A stretch of 64,000 nucleotides of DNA from Candidatus Electrothrix gigas (GCA_022766165.1 QYLO01000009.1:1-64000); one strand, 5' to 3'; counted from the stretch's first letter, positions 1 to 8,869 are shown. Numbers and translations are program-made. The notes: a model not told the origin generated them from the sequence alone.

Positions 1-686
1 TCAACTATGATGAACTTTAGCCGTGCTATTTTCCGGCCTTCCCTGATTTTTTCCAGTTCAAAGGTCAAGTCGCATTGAAATTTTCCGGATTTGTCTTTTT
101 TCTCGAATTCTTTTTTGGATTGTTTCAGAATTCTCTTGTTAAAGTCTCTGAACACCTTGTATTTATTTGTTTCTATCCCCAAAATTTCTTTTAGTTCATC
201 AAGTTTTAAGACACGATATCCTATGCCTTTGTACTGCTTTAATAGCTGATAAATCCTTATTGAATAGATACTTTGAAACTGTGTAACAATAGCAATTTTG
301 CATTTTGTAAACTCTCTTTTCAAACAAAGAAGATAAGGCTTCAGTTTAGGATCGAATGACAGGGAGACGGTTCCTTTTTCATGGTTATAACAACATGAAG
401 AGACCCATCCAATTTTTAACCATCCCTTTTTCTCTGAAATATACAGGCCTCGTTCTATAATTCGATCAGTAATTTTATCAATTTCCAAGTAAGCGTATTT
501 TAGTTGAATACCAAGTAGTTCCGATAAATCTTTAACGCTTATTTCATAATCAAAAAAATCAGCATCATCTGGGTGGATCATTGACACCATAGCGAGAATC
601 AGCCGTTGTTCGCCGACCGTCAGGGAGTAACGAGCCTCAATTAATCTGTTGGATTGCACTGCTACAGGATATTTCTTTTTTACCAT
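1..686 (-). CDS. Plasmid-type replication initiator (Rep_3/RepB family), 3' end off window
   Basis: I translated this ORF by hand; it runs off the left edge, so 228 codons are visible. The start reads MVKKKYPVAVQSNRLIEARY, followed by LTVGEQRLILAMVSMI. This is the typical opening of the first winged-helix domain of RepB/RepE/Pi-type initiators, which bind iterons. Later segments (YSIRIYQLLKQY, KVFRDFNKRILKQ) fit the same family. The ATG at 686 is preferred over an in-frame ATG at 743, because the latter lies inside a good promoter (723-752). No clear ribosome binding site is seen. Iterons lie directly upstream, as in iteron-controlled plasmids where Rep binds the origin and represses its own promoter. 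The C-terminal second winged helix is not visible. Whether this is a plasmid, an integrated plasmid or a chromosomal remnant cannot be told from the window. Confidence 0.82.
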   Translation of the reverse strand, partial: MVKKKYPVAVQSNRLIEARYSLTVGEQRLILAMVSMIHPDDADFFDYEISVKDLSELLGIQLKYAYLEIDKITDRIIERGLYISEKKGWLKIGWVSSCCYNHEKGTVSLSFDPKLKPYLLCLKREFTKCKIAIVTQFQSIYSIRIYQLLKQYKGIGYRVLKLDELKEILGIETNKYKVFRDFNKRILKQSKKEFEKKDKSGKFQCDLTFELEKIREGRKIARLKFIIV

Positions 687-722
687 GATGTTATGTTTGA
701 GTGAGAGAGGATATTTTTTGAG

Positions 723-752
723 AGTATAACTGAAGGTAGACATGTTTGTCAA
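723..752 (-). promoter_or_regulatory. Promoter of the rep gene
   Basis: Read on the minus strand, TTGACA (752-747) and TATACT (728-723) are separated by 18 bases. The -35 box is next to the iteron at 755-787, so initiator bound there could block RNA polymerase, the usual autoregulation in iteron plasmids. A near-identical second copy (TTGATA at 987-982, TATACT at 963-958) lies 235 bp away, in front of the truncated rep copy. Confidence 0.65.
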
Positions 753-754
753 GT

Positions 755-787
755 GTCCACCTTTGACCATAAATCCGTCCACCTTTA
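755..787 (-). repeat. Iteron block A (one and a half 22-bp units)
   Basis: One full copy of the 22-bp unit (gtccacctttgaccataaat plus cc) is followed by a half unit. The block abuts the -35 box of the rep promoter. The same unit is repeated in block B at 990-1090. Direct repeats of about 22 bp beside a RepB-type gene are the classical binding sites of the initiator. Confidence 0.8.
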
Positions 788-810
788 GAGTGGAGGTTGT
801 TCAGCACCCT

Positions 811-921
811 TTAAAATGACACCATAACAAGAATCAGCCGTTGTTTGCCGACCGTCAAAAAGTAACGAGCCTCAATGAATTTGTTGGATTGAGCTGCTCC
901 AGGATATTTCTTTTTTACCAT
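811..921 (-). pseudogene. Truncated duplicate of the rep 5' end (36 codons)
   Basis: A second copy of the rep start encodes MVKKKYPGAAQSNKFIEARY, then FLTVGKQRLILVMVSF and a stop at 813-811. It matches the first 34 codons of the rep gene at 1-686 with scattered substitutions and lies exactly 235 bp from it, with no indels across the coding part. It keeps its own promoter (958-987) and iterons (990-1090), so it may still be transcribed. The encoded peptide covers only the beginning of the first winged-helix domain. It is most likely debris of a tandem duplication; a small regulatory peptide is possible but unsupported. Confidence 0.75.
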
Positions 922-989
922 GATGTTATGTTCAAGTGGGAGCGAATATTTTTTAAAAGTATAACTAAAGGTAGACATATTTATCAAGC

Positions 990-1090
990 GTCCATGTTTT
1001 GACCATAAATCTGTCCACCTTTAACCATAAATCCGTCCACCTTTGACCATAAATCCGTCCACCTTTAACCATAAATCCGTCCACACTTAC
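990..1090 (-). repeat. Iteron block B (four 22/23-bp units plus a partial one)
   Basis: Units occupy 990-1012, 1013-1034, 1035-1056 and 1057-1078, with a partial fifth at 1079-1090. The core gaccataaat or aaccataaat alternates from unit to unit. They abut without spacers, which separates them from a CRISPR array. An A+T-rich stretch (about 1091-1160) follows, as expected for the opening region of an iteron origin. Together with block A these are the best candidates for a replication origin in the window. Confidence 0.8.
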
Positions 1091-1441
1091 GTTTTATTAC
1101 TTTTTATAATTAATCAGTTACATCCCCTTAAAACAGTTAAAACATATAAAAACAACAAACACGCACGCGCGCGCACGTTGATCGAAAAAAGCCATGCGTC
1201 TGGATCAGGCAAAGACGAATTTTTGCTGTTGCTGTTTTTTTCTGCTGTCTGTGAAGAAGGAAGAAATATGTGAGGGAAGACTGCGAAGGGTACTTAAAAA
1301 CGCACGGAAAGGGGGAAAATTGGCATTTTTTATAAAAAGCAATACAGAACGTACAAAAACACGAGTTCGTCTTTCAACTGTTTCGTGCTTTCGTATGTAT
1401 GCCTGTCAGGCGGTTGAGCTAGACTTTGTTCAGTTATATAT
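1091..1441. other. Noncoding stretch: A+T-rich segment and alternating CG/CA run
   Basis: No convincing gene is seen. 1091-1160 is A+T-rich and next to the iterons, a plausible DNA-unwinding element. 1159-1178 is an alternating purine-pyrimidine run (acacgcacgcgcgcgcacgt) of the kind that can form Z-DNA. No clear DnaA box was recognised. The ORFs read through here have no family character. Confidence 0.5.
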
Positions 1442-4400
1442 TTACAGAAAATCAACCGTGGGCAGCCCGTCCACAATATCCACGGTCTGCACGCTTACAT
1501 TGATGACACTGAGCAGCACATCCAGAATATAGCGAGGGTTGCCGACTTCTTCGGCCCAGTCGTTGGGATCGTTGGTGATGCCGCTTTTCTTGTCCGTCTT
1601 GACCCGGTACCGTTCCATGATCCATTCCACAGCGGATTTACCGTTGACCACGTAGTGATAGGCTTTCTCCGGTATATCGGAAAGGGTTATTTTGCTGTTC
1701 AAGTGAATGGTGCTTGTGTCGTTGACCTTTTTCTTTTTGCCTCGTACTATACCGTCTTTTTTGGGGAAGCGCATTTTCTCCACCCGGAAAAAGCCGCTGT
1801 CCGCTCCTGTCACGGTCACCCCGTGATACGGTGGCACGGTCTCATAGTTGATATGCAGATCAGCCAAGGCCCGGCCCGCCTTGCTGAAGGCCCAAAAGTC
1901 CTTTGCGTTGTCCAGCAGGGGCAGGCGGGGCAGCGTCTTTTTTAAGTCGTTGGCAAAGGCGGTGCGGTATTCCGGGCTGTGCAGGATGCCGTACACATAA
2001 TAAAAAATATCTTCCTTGGTTACGCTTTTGCCGTACTGCTTCTTTGCCCGTTTGAGGATGAAATCAGACAGGCCGTCTCTGCGGATGTATTCGGAGTTGT
2101 TGGGGCTGCTGAACAGGTCAAGTTGTTTTTCTTGGGGTTTTTCGTACCAGTAGAGGGGGAAGCATTGGGTGCCAGCATCAAGGCAGTTCAGATCAGGAAT
2201 GCAGTCTGTTATGATTGCAGTATTGTCTTTGTTGCCTCCTTTACCGGAAATACAGATTACCAGATTATAAAGCTCGCTTTTTGGGAAGAAGTCCAGAAAT
2301 TGACCTCTCCTGTGAATCATTTTTTCACCAAGATAGAGAAATTGTTTAAAGAAAGGCCGATACAGTCCCGTAATGATTTTTTCCGGTTCAAATGTTGCGG
2401 GTTCTTTTTTCTCTAAATGTAAAATGAGACTACTTGACCAACTTATTTTTTTATCATCTCGGTCAATATAATCTTTCGATTTTAATGACGGTTCAGAGCC
2501 GTTTGCAAATCCTTTCACCTGTTCGTTATAAAAATCAACCATTCTCAGCATATTAGATTCAACAGCTTCTCTTGATGAGTTGTACACCCAAGCATCCCTT
2601 GACGTTTCGTTACCTCTTGAATTAACGATAAAGAACGAGTTTGATTTTGAAGAAAACTTTTTTTTTGGAGTAATTGGAATATAATTCGCAAAGGCATCAT
2701 TGCGCCGGTTGATCCAGTCTCCCTGCTCGTTGGGCTGAATAATCCGCCACTGCATAGAGGAACTGCCCACCGACTGAAACGAACTGATGATTTTCAGCTT
2801 TTCCTCTCTGCTCAGATAATCACCTATATCATGATAGTGAATAACCGCCTTTTCCCGCTTCACTTCGGGATTTTTTACCAGCAGAGTAACTGAAACAGGG
2901 GTACGGGAACCGGAGCCGAAGATTTTCCCGCCTTCTTTCCGGCTCAATTCGCCGCTTGTGCGCTGGTTGCCCCGCAGATTGAACAGATATACGGCAGAGA
3001 ATTCCTTTTCCAGGCATTGACGGAATCCGTCCGCACTGTTGCCGTCCAGCCATGCCCCATTTGAAACAAAGGCGATAATTCCCCCATGTTCTGGGTCCAG
3101 CCGGTCAGTGCTCCAGCGGAACGCCTTGATATAGGAATCATACAGAGAGTTCTTATTTGTGGCTGTGGTGGCTGCTGCATAGGTTTCCGCAATGCGCTTG
3201 TTCAGTTGTTTATATTCCTGATTCTGGGCATTATCATTGGCGGATTTCTGGCCCACAGAATAGGGCGGATTGCCCATGATGACCCGGAGCGGGGCCTTTT
3301 TCTGTTCTTCCACCCGTTCCGAATTCTTCAGCATCATCTCGGAAAACAGCTTTTCGCTGCCGTCGCTCTCTCCCAGTTGAAAGGTATCGGTCAGGCAGAT
3401 GCCGTCAAAGGGGATATATTCCTCGTTCCCGGCTGCATCGTGATAGGCGTTTTCAATGTTCACGGCAGCGATATAATAGGCCAGCAATAAAATTTCATTG
3501 GCGTGCAGCTCATGGCGGAATTTCCGGGGCAGGTTCTTCTTATCAATCAGACCGCTTTGTAGCAGACGGGTGATAAAGGTTCCTGTTCCGGTGAAGGGGT
3601 CAAGGACATGCACGTTTTCATCGGCAAGACTGCGCTTGAACTCTTTTTTCAGCACATCATCTACCGAATGAATGATAAAGTCCACCACCTCAACCGGCGT
3701 ATACACAATGCCCAGCCGCTCCACCATCTTCGGAAACGCGGTTTTAAAGAACTTATCGTACAGTTCAATGATGATCCGCTGTTTTCCTTCTGCGTTATCG
3801 ATCCCAGAGGCCCGCCGCTGTACGGATTCGTAAAACTTTTTCAGGGAGATGGTATCCTTTTCAATGGCCTGGGCTTCCAGCAGGTCAAGCATGGACTGCA
3901 TACCCACGGAAACCGGGTTGCTGCTCACAAAGGAATAGCCTTCAAACAGGGCCTCAAAAACCGGCTTGGTTATGATGTGCTGGGAAAGCATCTCCACAGC
4001 TTCCTGTTCGGAAATGCTCGGATTGATGTTATTGCGCAACCCGGCCAGAAAATCAGCAAAGGCTTGTTCATGGCTCCTGTCACCGGCCCGTAAACGGTTG
4101 ATTCGCTCCACCTGCCTTTCAGCGATCCGCCCCACGCTTTTGGCCCACTGCTCCCAATAGGTACGGCTGCCCACCTTTTTAACCATCCGGGCATAGATGA
4201 CCCCTTGCAGCTCTTCAAATTGCAGCTTCAGTTGTTCATATCTGCCTGTCCCGGTTGCATACTCGCCCCCGGATTCAGCAGTGGACAGGGATGCTCCCCC
4301 GTCATCAAGGGGATAATCAGGCCGTCCGACCATGATATTATCCGGCTTTTTCCGGTTCAGGTCTATTTTGTTAATGGTGGCGTTGAACCGGTCATCATGA

Positions 4401-6340
4401 GCACGCAGGGCGTTCAACACTGTCCAGACCACCCGGTACCGGTCGTTATCATCAAGGGCCTTGTCCGCTTCCATAGATGAGGGTATTATCACGGGAATGA
4501 TAATATAACCGTACTGCTTGCCCTCTGCTCTGCGCATGACCCGGCCCACGGACTGAACCACATCAACCTGAGAATTGCGGGCAGAAAGAAACATGACCGC
4601 ATCCAAAGAGGGCACGTCCACCCCTTCGCTCAAACAGCGTACATTCGTGAGGATGCGGCATTCCTTTTCATCCGTTTCCGCCTTGAGCCAGCTTAACAGC
4701 TCATCCCTTTCCGGGGCCGACATGGTGCCGTCAATATGTCGGGATGCGACCGATACCATGCGTTCTTTTCGGGCTGCGGGCAGATCGTTGATATAGACTT
4801 CTGATGACTCGTTGAAAATGCCGGTTATCTTTTTTGACTCTTTGATCCTGGGGCAGAAGGCCACGGCCCGGCGCATGGGTTCCGGGTCATTTGCCTTTAT
4901 GCTGCCCTCATCCCCTATAATCTGCTTTGACAGGGCATTGATACAGCCGATGAGTTTGGACGCATCATCCGTATTGATTTCGTGGTCTTCATCGGAAATC
5001 ATCTTCTGAATTGCCGAGGTAATATCGCCATCGTTCAGGGTCAGAATCAGCACCTTGTAATCAGTAAGCAACCCCTGTTCAACAGCCCTGCCGAAACCGA
5101 TTCGGTATATTTCCTCTCCGTACAGCTCCGGGTCATCCATAGAACAGAGCACCGCGTTTTCTTTTGCAGCCCTGCTCTTCGCATCATCGGTGTACAGCCG
5201 GGGCGTGGCGGTCATATACAGCCGTTTATCCGCCTGCAAGAACTCGTTGTCATGCACCCGGATAAAGGCGGATTCATCTTCTTTGGACATGGAAACCCCG
5301 GTTGTCCGGTGGGCTTCATCACAGATAATCAGGCCGAACCTGCCGAACGCATCACCGGCCTGAATCAGTTCTTGCTGGGCTTGGGCAATCACTTCAATGG
5401 ATTGATAGGTGGAGAAAACAACGGTCATGCCGGGCCTGTTTTGCTCCCGGATGTTTTGAAACTGGCGGAGAATATTTTTCACGTTCGTGGATGCGGGCAG
5501 AGCCAGATCAACCACGCTGAACCGGTCTTGATCTTCGTTCTTTGTCTTTTTGCGGGAAACTTCCGGGTCGGAACAGATACAGACCGGATGCAGGGGAACG
5601 CTTGAAAATGCTGTCCATTCCCGCAGGGTTTGACCCAACAGGGCGATGGAAGGCACAAGAAAGAGTACCGGCCCTTTGCCTCCTGTCTCGTTTTCCGCAA
5701 TCCGCAGGGAGGTAAAGGTTTTCCCGGTACCGCAGGCCATAATCAGCCTGCCCCGGCTGTTGCTTTTGAAATAGGCTTCAGCAGCTTCCAGGGCTTCCCG
5801 CTGATGGGGCATGAGGTCACGCTGACAGAGCCGGGCCTGTTCACCACTGATACCCTTGTCCAACTGCTCCCAGTCTACCGGGGCCTCAACAAGGTTGTTC
5901 AGGTTGATCCGGGTAACCTGGGGTTGCTGGTTTGAAATGGCTTGGGTGGCTTTTGCGCCCCATTTGTTGGTTGTGGAAATCCAATACCGATGCGAAAAGG
6001 AGACAGTTTCCCCTTGCTCATGGCTGAACGTCCGGCCCGACGTGGCAAGAAAAGAATCCACAGCGGGCTTGTCGATCCGTGCGCTTTCCTGAAAGCATTT
6101 GCATTGCACGGCCCAGTATTCACCGGTACAGGTTCGGGCCACAAGATCAATGCCGGTATCACTGCCCCCTAAATCCTTTCTGCCGGGAAACTCCTTCCAC
6201 AGCCAGACCTTTTCAAGAGTATCTGCATATTTCGGATCAGTCTGTAAATAGGCTTGCATGAGGCGTTCAAAACGCTCGCCTTTGTTGCGTTCGGAAAAGG
6301 AAATACGGCGGTATTTTTCAAGAATTCTGTTGAATGACAT
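1442..6340 (-). CDS. Single-chain type ISP restriction-modification enzyme (nuclease-helicase-methyltransferase)
   Basis: One polypeptide of about 1,632 residues combines all parts of a restriction-modification system. Near the N-terminus is an Mrr-like nuclease site (D65, then Q79-C-K81). Next comes a superfamily 2 helicase with ACGTGKT at about 202-208 and a DEAH box. A central adenine methyltransferase follows, with DPFTGTGTF near residue 917 and NPPY near 1026, and the C-terminal third should be the target recognition domain. This order and length match the LlaGI/LlaBIII class, which cut after helicase translocation and protect host DNA by N6-adenine methylation of one strand. The ATG at 6340 gives the usual start (SFNRILEKY, SERNKGERFERLM); a TTG at 6358 is in frame. 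No ribosome binding site is clear for either. No separate specificity gene is next to it, as expected for a self-contained enzyme. All catalytic motifs look intact. Confidence 0.9.
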   Translation of the reverse strand: MSFNRILEKYRRISFSERNKGERFERLMQAYLQTDPKYADTLEKVWLWKEFPGRKDLGGSDTGIDLVARTCTGEYWAVQCKCFQESARIDKPAVDSFLATSGRTFSHEQGETVSFSHRYWISTTNKWGAKATQAISNQQPQVTRINLNNLVEAPVDWEQLDKGISGEQARLCQRDLMPHQREALEAAEAYFKSNSRGRLIMACGTGKTFTSLRIAENETGGKGPVLFLVPSIALLGQTLREWTAFSSVPLHPVCICSDPEVSRKKTKNEDQDRFSVVDLALPASTNVKNILRQFQNIREQNRPGMTVVFSTYQSIEVIAQAQQELIQAGDAFGRFGLIICDEAHRTTGVSMSKEDESAFIRVHDNEFLQADKRLYMTATPRLYTDDAKSRAAKENAVLCSMDDPELYGEEIYRIGFGRAVEQGLLTDYKVLILTLNDGDITSAIQKMISDEDHEINTDDASKLIGCINALSKQIIGDEGSIKANDPEPMRRAVAFCPRIKESKKITGIFNESSEVYINDLPAARKERMVSVASRHIDGTMSAPERDELLSWLKAETDEKECRILTNVRCLSEGVDVPSLDAVMFLSARNSQVDVVQSVGRVMRRAEGKQYGYIIIPVIIPSSMEADKALDDNDRYRVVWTVLNALRAHDDRFNATINKIDLNRKKPDNIMVGRPDYPLDDGGASLSTAESGGEYATGTGRYEQLKLQFEELQGVIYARMVKKVGSRTYWEQWAKSVGRIAERQVERINRLRAGDRSHEQAFADFLAGLRNNINPSISEQEAVEMLSQHIITKPVFEALFEGYSFVSSNPVSVGMQSMLDLLEAQAIEKDTISLKKFYESVQRRASGIDNAEGKQRIIIELYDKFFKTAFPKMVERLGIVYTPVEVVDFIIHSVDDVLKKEFKRSLADENVHVLDPFTGTGTFITRLLQSGLIDKKNLPRKFRHELHANEILLLAYYIAAVNIENAYHDAAGNEEYIPFDGICLTDTFQLGESDGSEKLFSEMMLKNSERVEEQKKAPLRVIMGNPPYSVGQKSANDNAQNQEYKQLNKRIAETYAAATTATNKNSLYDSYIKAFRWSTDRLDPEHGGIIAFVSNGAWLDGNSADGFRQCLEKEFSAVYLFNLRGNQRTSGELSRKEGGKIFGSGSRTPVSVTLLVKNPEVKREKAVIHYHDIGDYLSREEKLKIISSFQSVGSSSMQWRIIQPNEQGDWINRRNDAFANYIPITPKKKFSSKSNSFFIVNSRGNETSRDAWVYNSSREAVESNMLRMVDFYNEQVKGFANGSEPSLKSKDYIDRDDKKISWSSSLILHLEKKEPATFEPEKIITGLYRPFFKQFLYLGEKMIHRRGQFLDFFPKSELYNLVICISGKGGNKDNTAIITDCIPDLNCLDAGTQCFPLYWYEKPQEKQLDLFSSPNNSEYIRRDGLSDFILKRAKKQYGKSVTKEDIFYYVYGILHSPEYRTAFANDLKKTLPRLPLLDNAKDFWAFSKAGRALADLHINYETVPPYHGVTVTGADSGFFRVEKMRFPKKDGIVRGKKKKVNDTSTIHLNSKITLSDIPEKAYHYVVNGKSAVEWIMERYRVKTDKKSGITNDPNDWAEEVGNPRYILDVLLSVINVSVQTVDIVDGLPTVDFL

Positions 6341-6867
6341 AGTGTGGTGAACCGGCAAGAGGTAATAGAGGTACTGTATTTTTTACGGGCTGTACGAAAT
6401 GGGGTATCATAGCGAGACAGGCCGGCAGGTGCAAGATGGATTAACCCAGACCATCAAAAACGACTTGCTAAGGTCACGCCACCCGGTTACCTTCACTACC
6501 CACACTTTTTTTTCCACGGCCTTCAAATGACCCGTTGAAAAACTGCTCAACACATCTTTAAAGCCCCCAGCCTGATACGGTTTGCGATTTTTTTATGTCT
6601 GCGGGTGGAAGATCAATGGAAGATCAATGCCGAGGCCTGAAATACGCTCTTGTGACACGTCTCAACTGAGGCTTTTTAAAGCATAATCACCTAACAGTAT
6701 AGTGGATGCGCTATTTTTCTCTTGACTATACAGGACTCGCTTGTGATATTATCAAATTAATTGCAAGCTTACTCTCAGGAAATCTGATAGTAATGTACGA
6801 GCCATCTGCAAAACCTACAACGTATGCAGGTGGTAAAGTTTTTTATTTCAAGAAAAGGAGGAAGATC
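6341..6867. other. Long intergenic stretch between the RM gene and the cytochrome gene
   Basis: Apart from the promoter at 6722-6750 little can be named. Two adjacent copies of ggaagatcaat occur near 6608-6630. An ORF reading from 6706 into the cytochrome gene is rejected as the start, because a strong ribosome binding site with GTG lies at 6868. Transcription of the RM gene must also start somewhere here, but no convincing minus-strand promoter was recognised. Confidence 0.4.
6722..6750 (+). promoter_or_regulatory. Probable promoter of the cytochrome c gene
   Basis: TTGACT (6722-6727) and GATATT (6745-6750) are 17 bases apart. The GTG start lies about 118 bases downstream of the -10 box, leaving an untranslated leader of about 110 nt. 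Confidence 0.5.
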
Positions 6868-7437
6868 GTGAAAACATCTGTTATCGGTATTACCGCTGCT
6901 TGTGTATTGTTTGCTGCGTCTGCATTTGCAAGTGAAGATATGGCAGGACAATACGACTGCATGGGATGCCATTCAATAGAAGCCAACAAGTTATTGCCCA
7001 AAAAATATGCCCCTTACTTCAAGGATATTGCAAAAAAATATAAAGAAAAATATAAAGACGACGAAGACAAGGCTTTAGCGTTACTTGAGAACTCAATCCT
7101 CCGTGGCAGTAATAACAAGTGGGATCGTCCTATAAATATGAAGCCACGGTCAGAGCATGGTAAATTTATAGAGTCGGCTCATGCAAAACAAATGGCTCAA
7201 TGGATCATGAGTCTGGCTGAAAACGCTCCTGCTACTGAAGAGGAAGCTGCTGCTGAGAAGGCTCCTGTTGTGGAAGAAGCTCCCGCTGCTGAAGAGGAAG
7301 CTGCTGCCGAGAAGGCTCCTGTTGAGGAACAAGCTCCTGCTGTTGAAGAAGAAGCTGCCGAGAAGGCTCCTATTGTGGAAGAAGCTCCCGCTGCTGAAGA
7401 GCAAACTACTGCCGAAGAAAAAGCCCCTGCCGAGTAA
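6868..7437 (+). CDS. Small periplasmic c-type cytochrome with Ala/Glu/Pro repeat tail
   Basis: The 189-residue protein has a signal peptide (MKTSVIGITAACVLFAASAF, cleavage likely after ASA or FA). One haem site follows (C31-M-G-C34-H35), with M91 in NMKP as the likely distal ligand. It resembles class I cytochromes c of the c551/c552 type and should carry electrons in the periplasm. The start is the GTG at 6868, preceded by aaaaggagg. After residue about 115 the protein is a low-complexity tail of four imperfect units built on EEEAAAEKAPVVEEAPA. This acidic tail is unusual for a soluble cytochrome and may be a spacer, a wall or partner-binding arm, or simply an expanded repeat. A bidirectional hairpin terminator follows. 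Confidence 0.85.
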   Translation: MKTSVIGITAACVLFAASAFASEDMAGQYDCMGCHSIEANKLLPKKYAPYFKDIAKKYKEKYKDDEDKALALLENSILRGSNNKWDRPINMKPRSEHGKFIESAHAKQMAQWIMSLAENAPATEEEAAAEKAPVVEEAPAAEEEAAAEKAPVEEQAPAVEEEAAEKAPIVEEAPAAEEQTTAEEKAPAE

Positions 7438-7488
7438 TCTCTCACTGACCGTATTTATTCAGTCACATAACGAATAAATAACAAGTAT

Positions 7489-7511
7489 GGGGGCAGAAAG
7501 AGTCTGCCCTC
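7489..7511. terminator. Hairpin between converging genes
   Basis: ggggggcaga-type stem: 7489-7497 pairs with 7503-7511 (nine pairs, one G-U) around an aagag loop. It lies between the converging cytochrome and glycosyltransferase genes. No clear T-tract follows on either strand, so termination is inferred from position. Confidence 0.5.
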
Positions 7512-7524
7512 ATCTCCTAACAAC

Positions 7525-8565
7525 TCACCGCAGATTGTTCAAAAGTTGACGGAGTTTTTTACCTGCCTTATGCTTTATTGGCAAGAGCCGGGTGGCAAGC
7601 TGGTCTTTCACAGGCCCTGCTCTTTCAATAAAGTCAGTTCGTAACGTATCGACAAGTTGCAGCGATTTGTTGCCTGCTTTGTACTTTATTGCTGCAAGCA
7701 GTAAACCGAACTGTTCTGTAACACTGGGTTCAGCCAACTCTTTCCGTACCAGTTCCAGCTCATCTCGAAGTGCCAACAAACGCTCTGTTCCGGCTGAAGC
7801 GATTGTTCTATACTCTTTAGGGAGAGCTGCCAACATATACTTCTGAATGACCTCCAGATCCTGCTGCCGCCCAATGATTGCGGCCTCGCCCAAGGTATTA
7901 CCATCATGAATACGGTAGTAGAGCAACTGTTCCTCAGCCACATAGCAAACCTGTTCAGGAAAGGCCAGCATCATTCTAAAAATATAATCATAATCATGTA
8001 AATAGCGCAGGGCGCAAAACTTTCCTACCTGCTGTACAGCCTCTGCTGTCATGAACAGGTTCGAGGTTGTCACCATGAAATTACCTTTGAGAAAAGCTGC
8101 GTACAGGTCTCCGCAGGCAAAATACCACACCCGATTTTTCCGGTGCCATACATTCCAGCCAAAAGCCGGGTCTGTAAACACCTCGTCTCTATCAGAAATG
8201 GGTATAACATCCGTGAACAGGCAGACTGCATTATTTTCATGCTGGATGGCAACTAGCTTTTCTAAACGATCTTTGGCATAGATATCATCTGAGTTGAGGA
8301 TGGCAATATAATCGCCTTTGGCAAGATCCAGCCCGCGATTAATCGTGTTAAAGGCATCCTGATTTTCCTGATAGTAATAGGTTAACCGAGGATCTGTATA
8401 GGCTTTGACCAGGGTTCCGGTTGCATCGGTTGACCCATCATCAATCACAATCAGCTCCAGATTCTCCCAGGTCTGATTGAGTACCGAATCCACCGCAGCC
8501 TCAATAAATTCTTCATGATTATAAGCTGGAATAATAACAGAGATACGTTCATTTTTTTCATACAT
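7525..8565 (-). CDS. Family 2 glycosyltransferase
   Basis: The protein begins with RISVIIPAYNHEEFIEAAVD and continues VIDDGSTD and LNSDD. These are the nucleotide-binding strand, the DDGS loop and the metal-binding acidic motif of GT-A fold, family 2 enzymes. It would move a sugar from a nucleotide sugar to an acceptor in cell-surface polysaccharide or protein glycosylation; donor and acceptor cannot be read. The ATG at 8565 gives 346 residues; an in-frame TTG at 8613 would add 16 residues of no family character. The C-terminal 90 residues carry two similar segments (AAIKYKAGNKSLQLV and LPIKHKAGKKLRQLL), suggesting a small internal duplication. It stands alone, without other polysaccharide genes beside it. 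Confidence 0.85.
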   Translation of the reverse strand: MYEKNERISVIIPAYNHEEFIEAAVDSVLNQTWENLELIVIDDGSTDATGTLVKAYTDPRLTYYYQENQDAFNTINRGLDLAKGDYIAILNSDDIYAKDRLEKLVAIQHENNAVCLFTDVIPISDRDEVFTDPAFGWNVWHRKNRVWYFACGDLYAAFLKGNFMVTTSNLFMTAEAVQQVGKFCALRYLHDYDYIFRMMLAFPEQVCYVAEEQLLYYRIHDGNTLGEAAIIGRQQDLEVIQKYMLAALPKEYRTIASAGTERLLALRDELELVRKELAEPSVTEQFGLLLAAIKYKAGNKSLQLVDTLRTDFIERAGPVKDQLATRLLPIKHKAGKKLRQLLNNLR

Positions 8566-8718
8566 TGTACACACAACGTTTCTTTTTATTTTGACTGACA
8601 GAGTTTTCTTCAATGCAACCAGAAACTATCATACCTCACAGCTTCTGTCAAAAGGCAAGATTTTGCAAGTATCTTGCAGAGCATCGGCTTGTAAAAGAGA
8701 ATTCTTCTTTTCTTCTTA

Positions 8719-8747
8719 TTGACTTCGCCATACGCTTCCTTTACTAT
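8719..8747 (+). promoter_or_regulatory. Probable promoter upstream of the REC-HisKA gene
   Basis: TTGACT (8719-8724) and TACTAT (8742-8747) are separated by 17 bases. Transcription from here would include the small ORF at 8753-8869 and the response-regulator gene at 8866. Confidence 0.5.
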
Positions 8748-8752
8748 TTCCA

Positions 8753-8869
8753 ATGAAAGTAGTTTGTCATGCTTTTTCTCCTGCTTCAGTAAACACTCTA
8801 AGGGTGTTACGTACTTGGCAGAGACATCAGCTTGCTGGATATTACCCTGAAACTAAGATGTTTTCATGA
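8753..8869 (+). CDS. Possible 38-residue leader ORF overlapping the REC-HisKA start
   Basis: An open frame from ATG 8753 (MKVVCHAFSPASVNTL...) ends in a TGA that shares the ATGA overlap with the next gene at 8866. This geometry is typical of translational coupling. There is no recognisable ribosome binding site before the ATG, which would sit only about six bases after the predicted -10 box. No family is recognised. It may be fortuitous. Confidence 0.25.
   Translation: MKVVCHAFSPASVNTLRVLRTWQRHQLAGYYPETKMFS

Larger units (their letters stand above)
582..1022. repeat. Tandem duplication of the iteron-promoter-rep start module
   Basis: Positions 582-787 and 817-1022 are diverged copies at a constant offset of 235 bp. 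Each holds, reading on the minus strand, iteron sequence, a promoter, the rep ATG and about 34 rep codons. The left copy continues into the full rep gene; the right one ends in a stop after 36 codons and is preceded by more iterons. One base is inserted in the first iteron of the right copy (990-1012 is 23 bp). Confidence 0.85.

Noticed and set aside
755-1090. Possible CRISPR array (22-bp repeats)
   Set aside because: Units abut with no spacers and lie beside a RepB-type initiator and its promoter; they are iterons.
1043-1532. Plus-strand ORFs across the iterons and the region after them
   Set aside because: They read iteron DNA or overlap the end of the RM gene, have no family character and no ribosome site.
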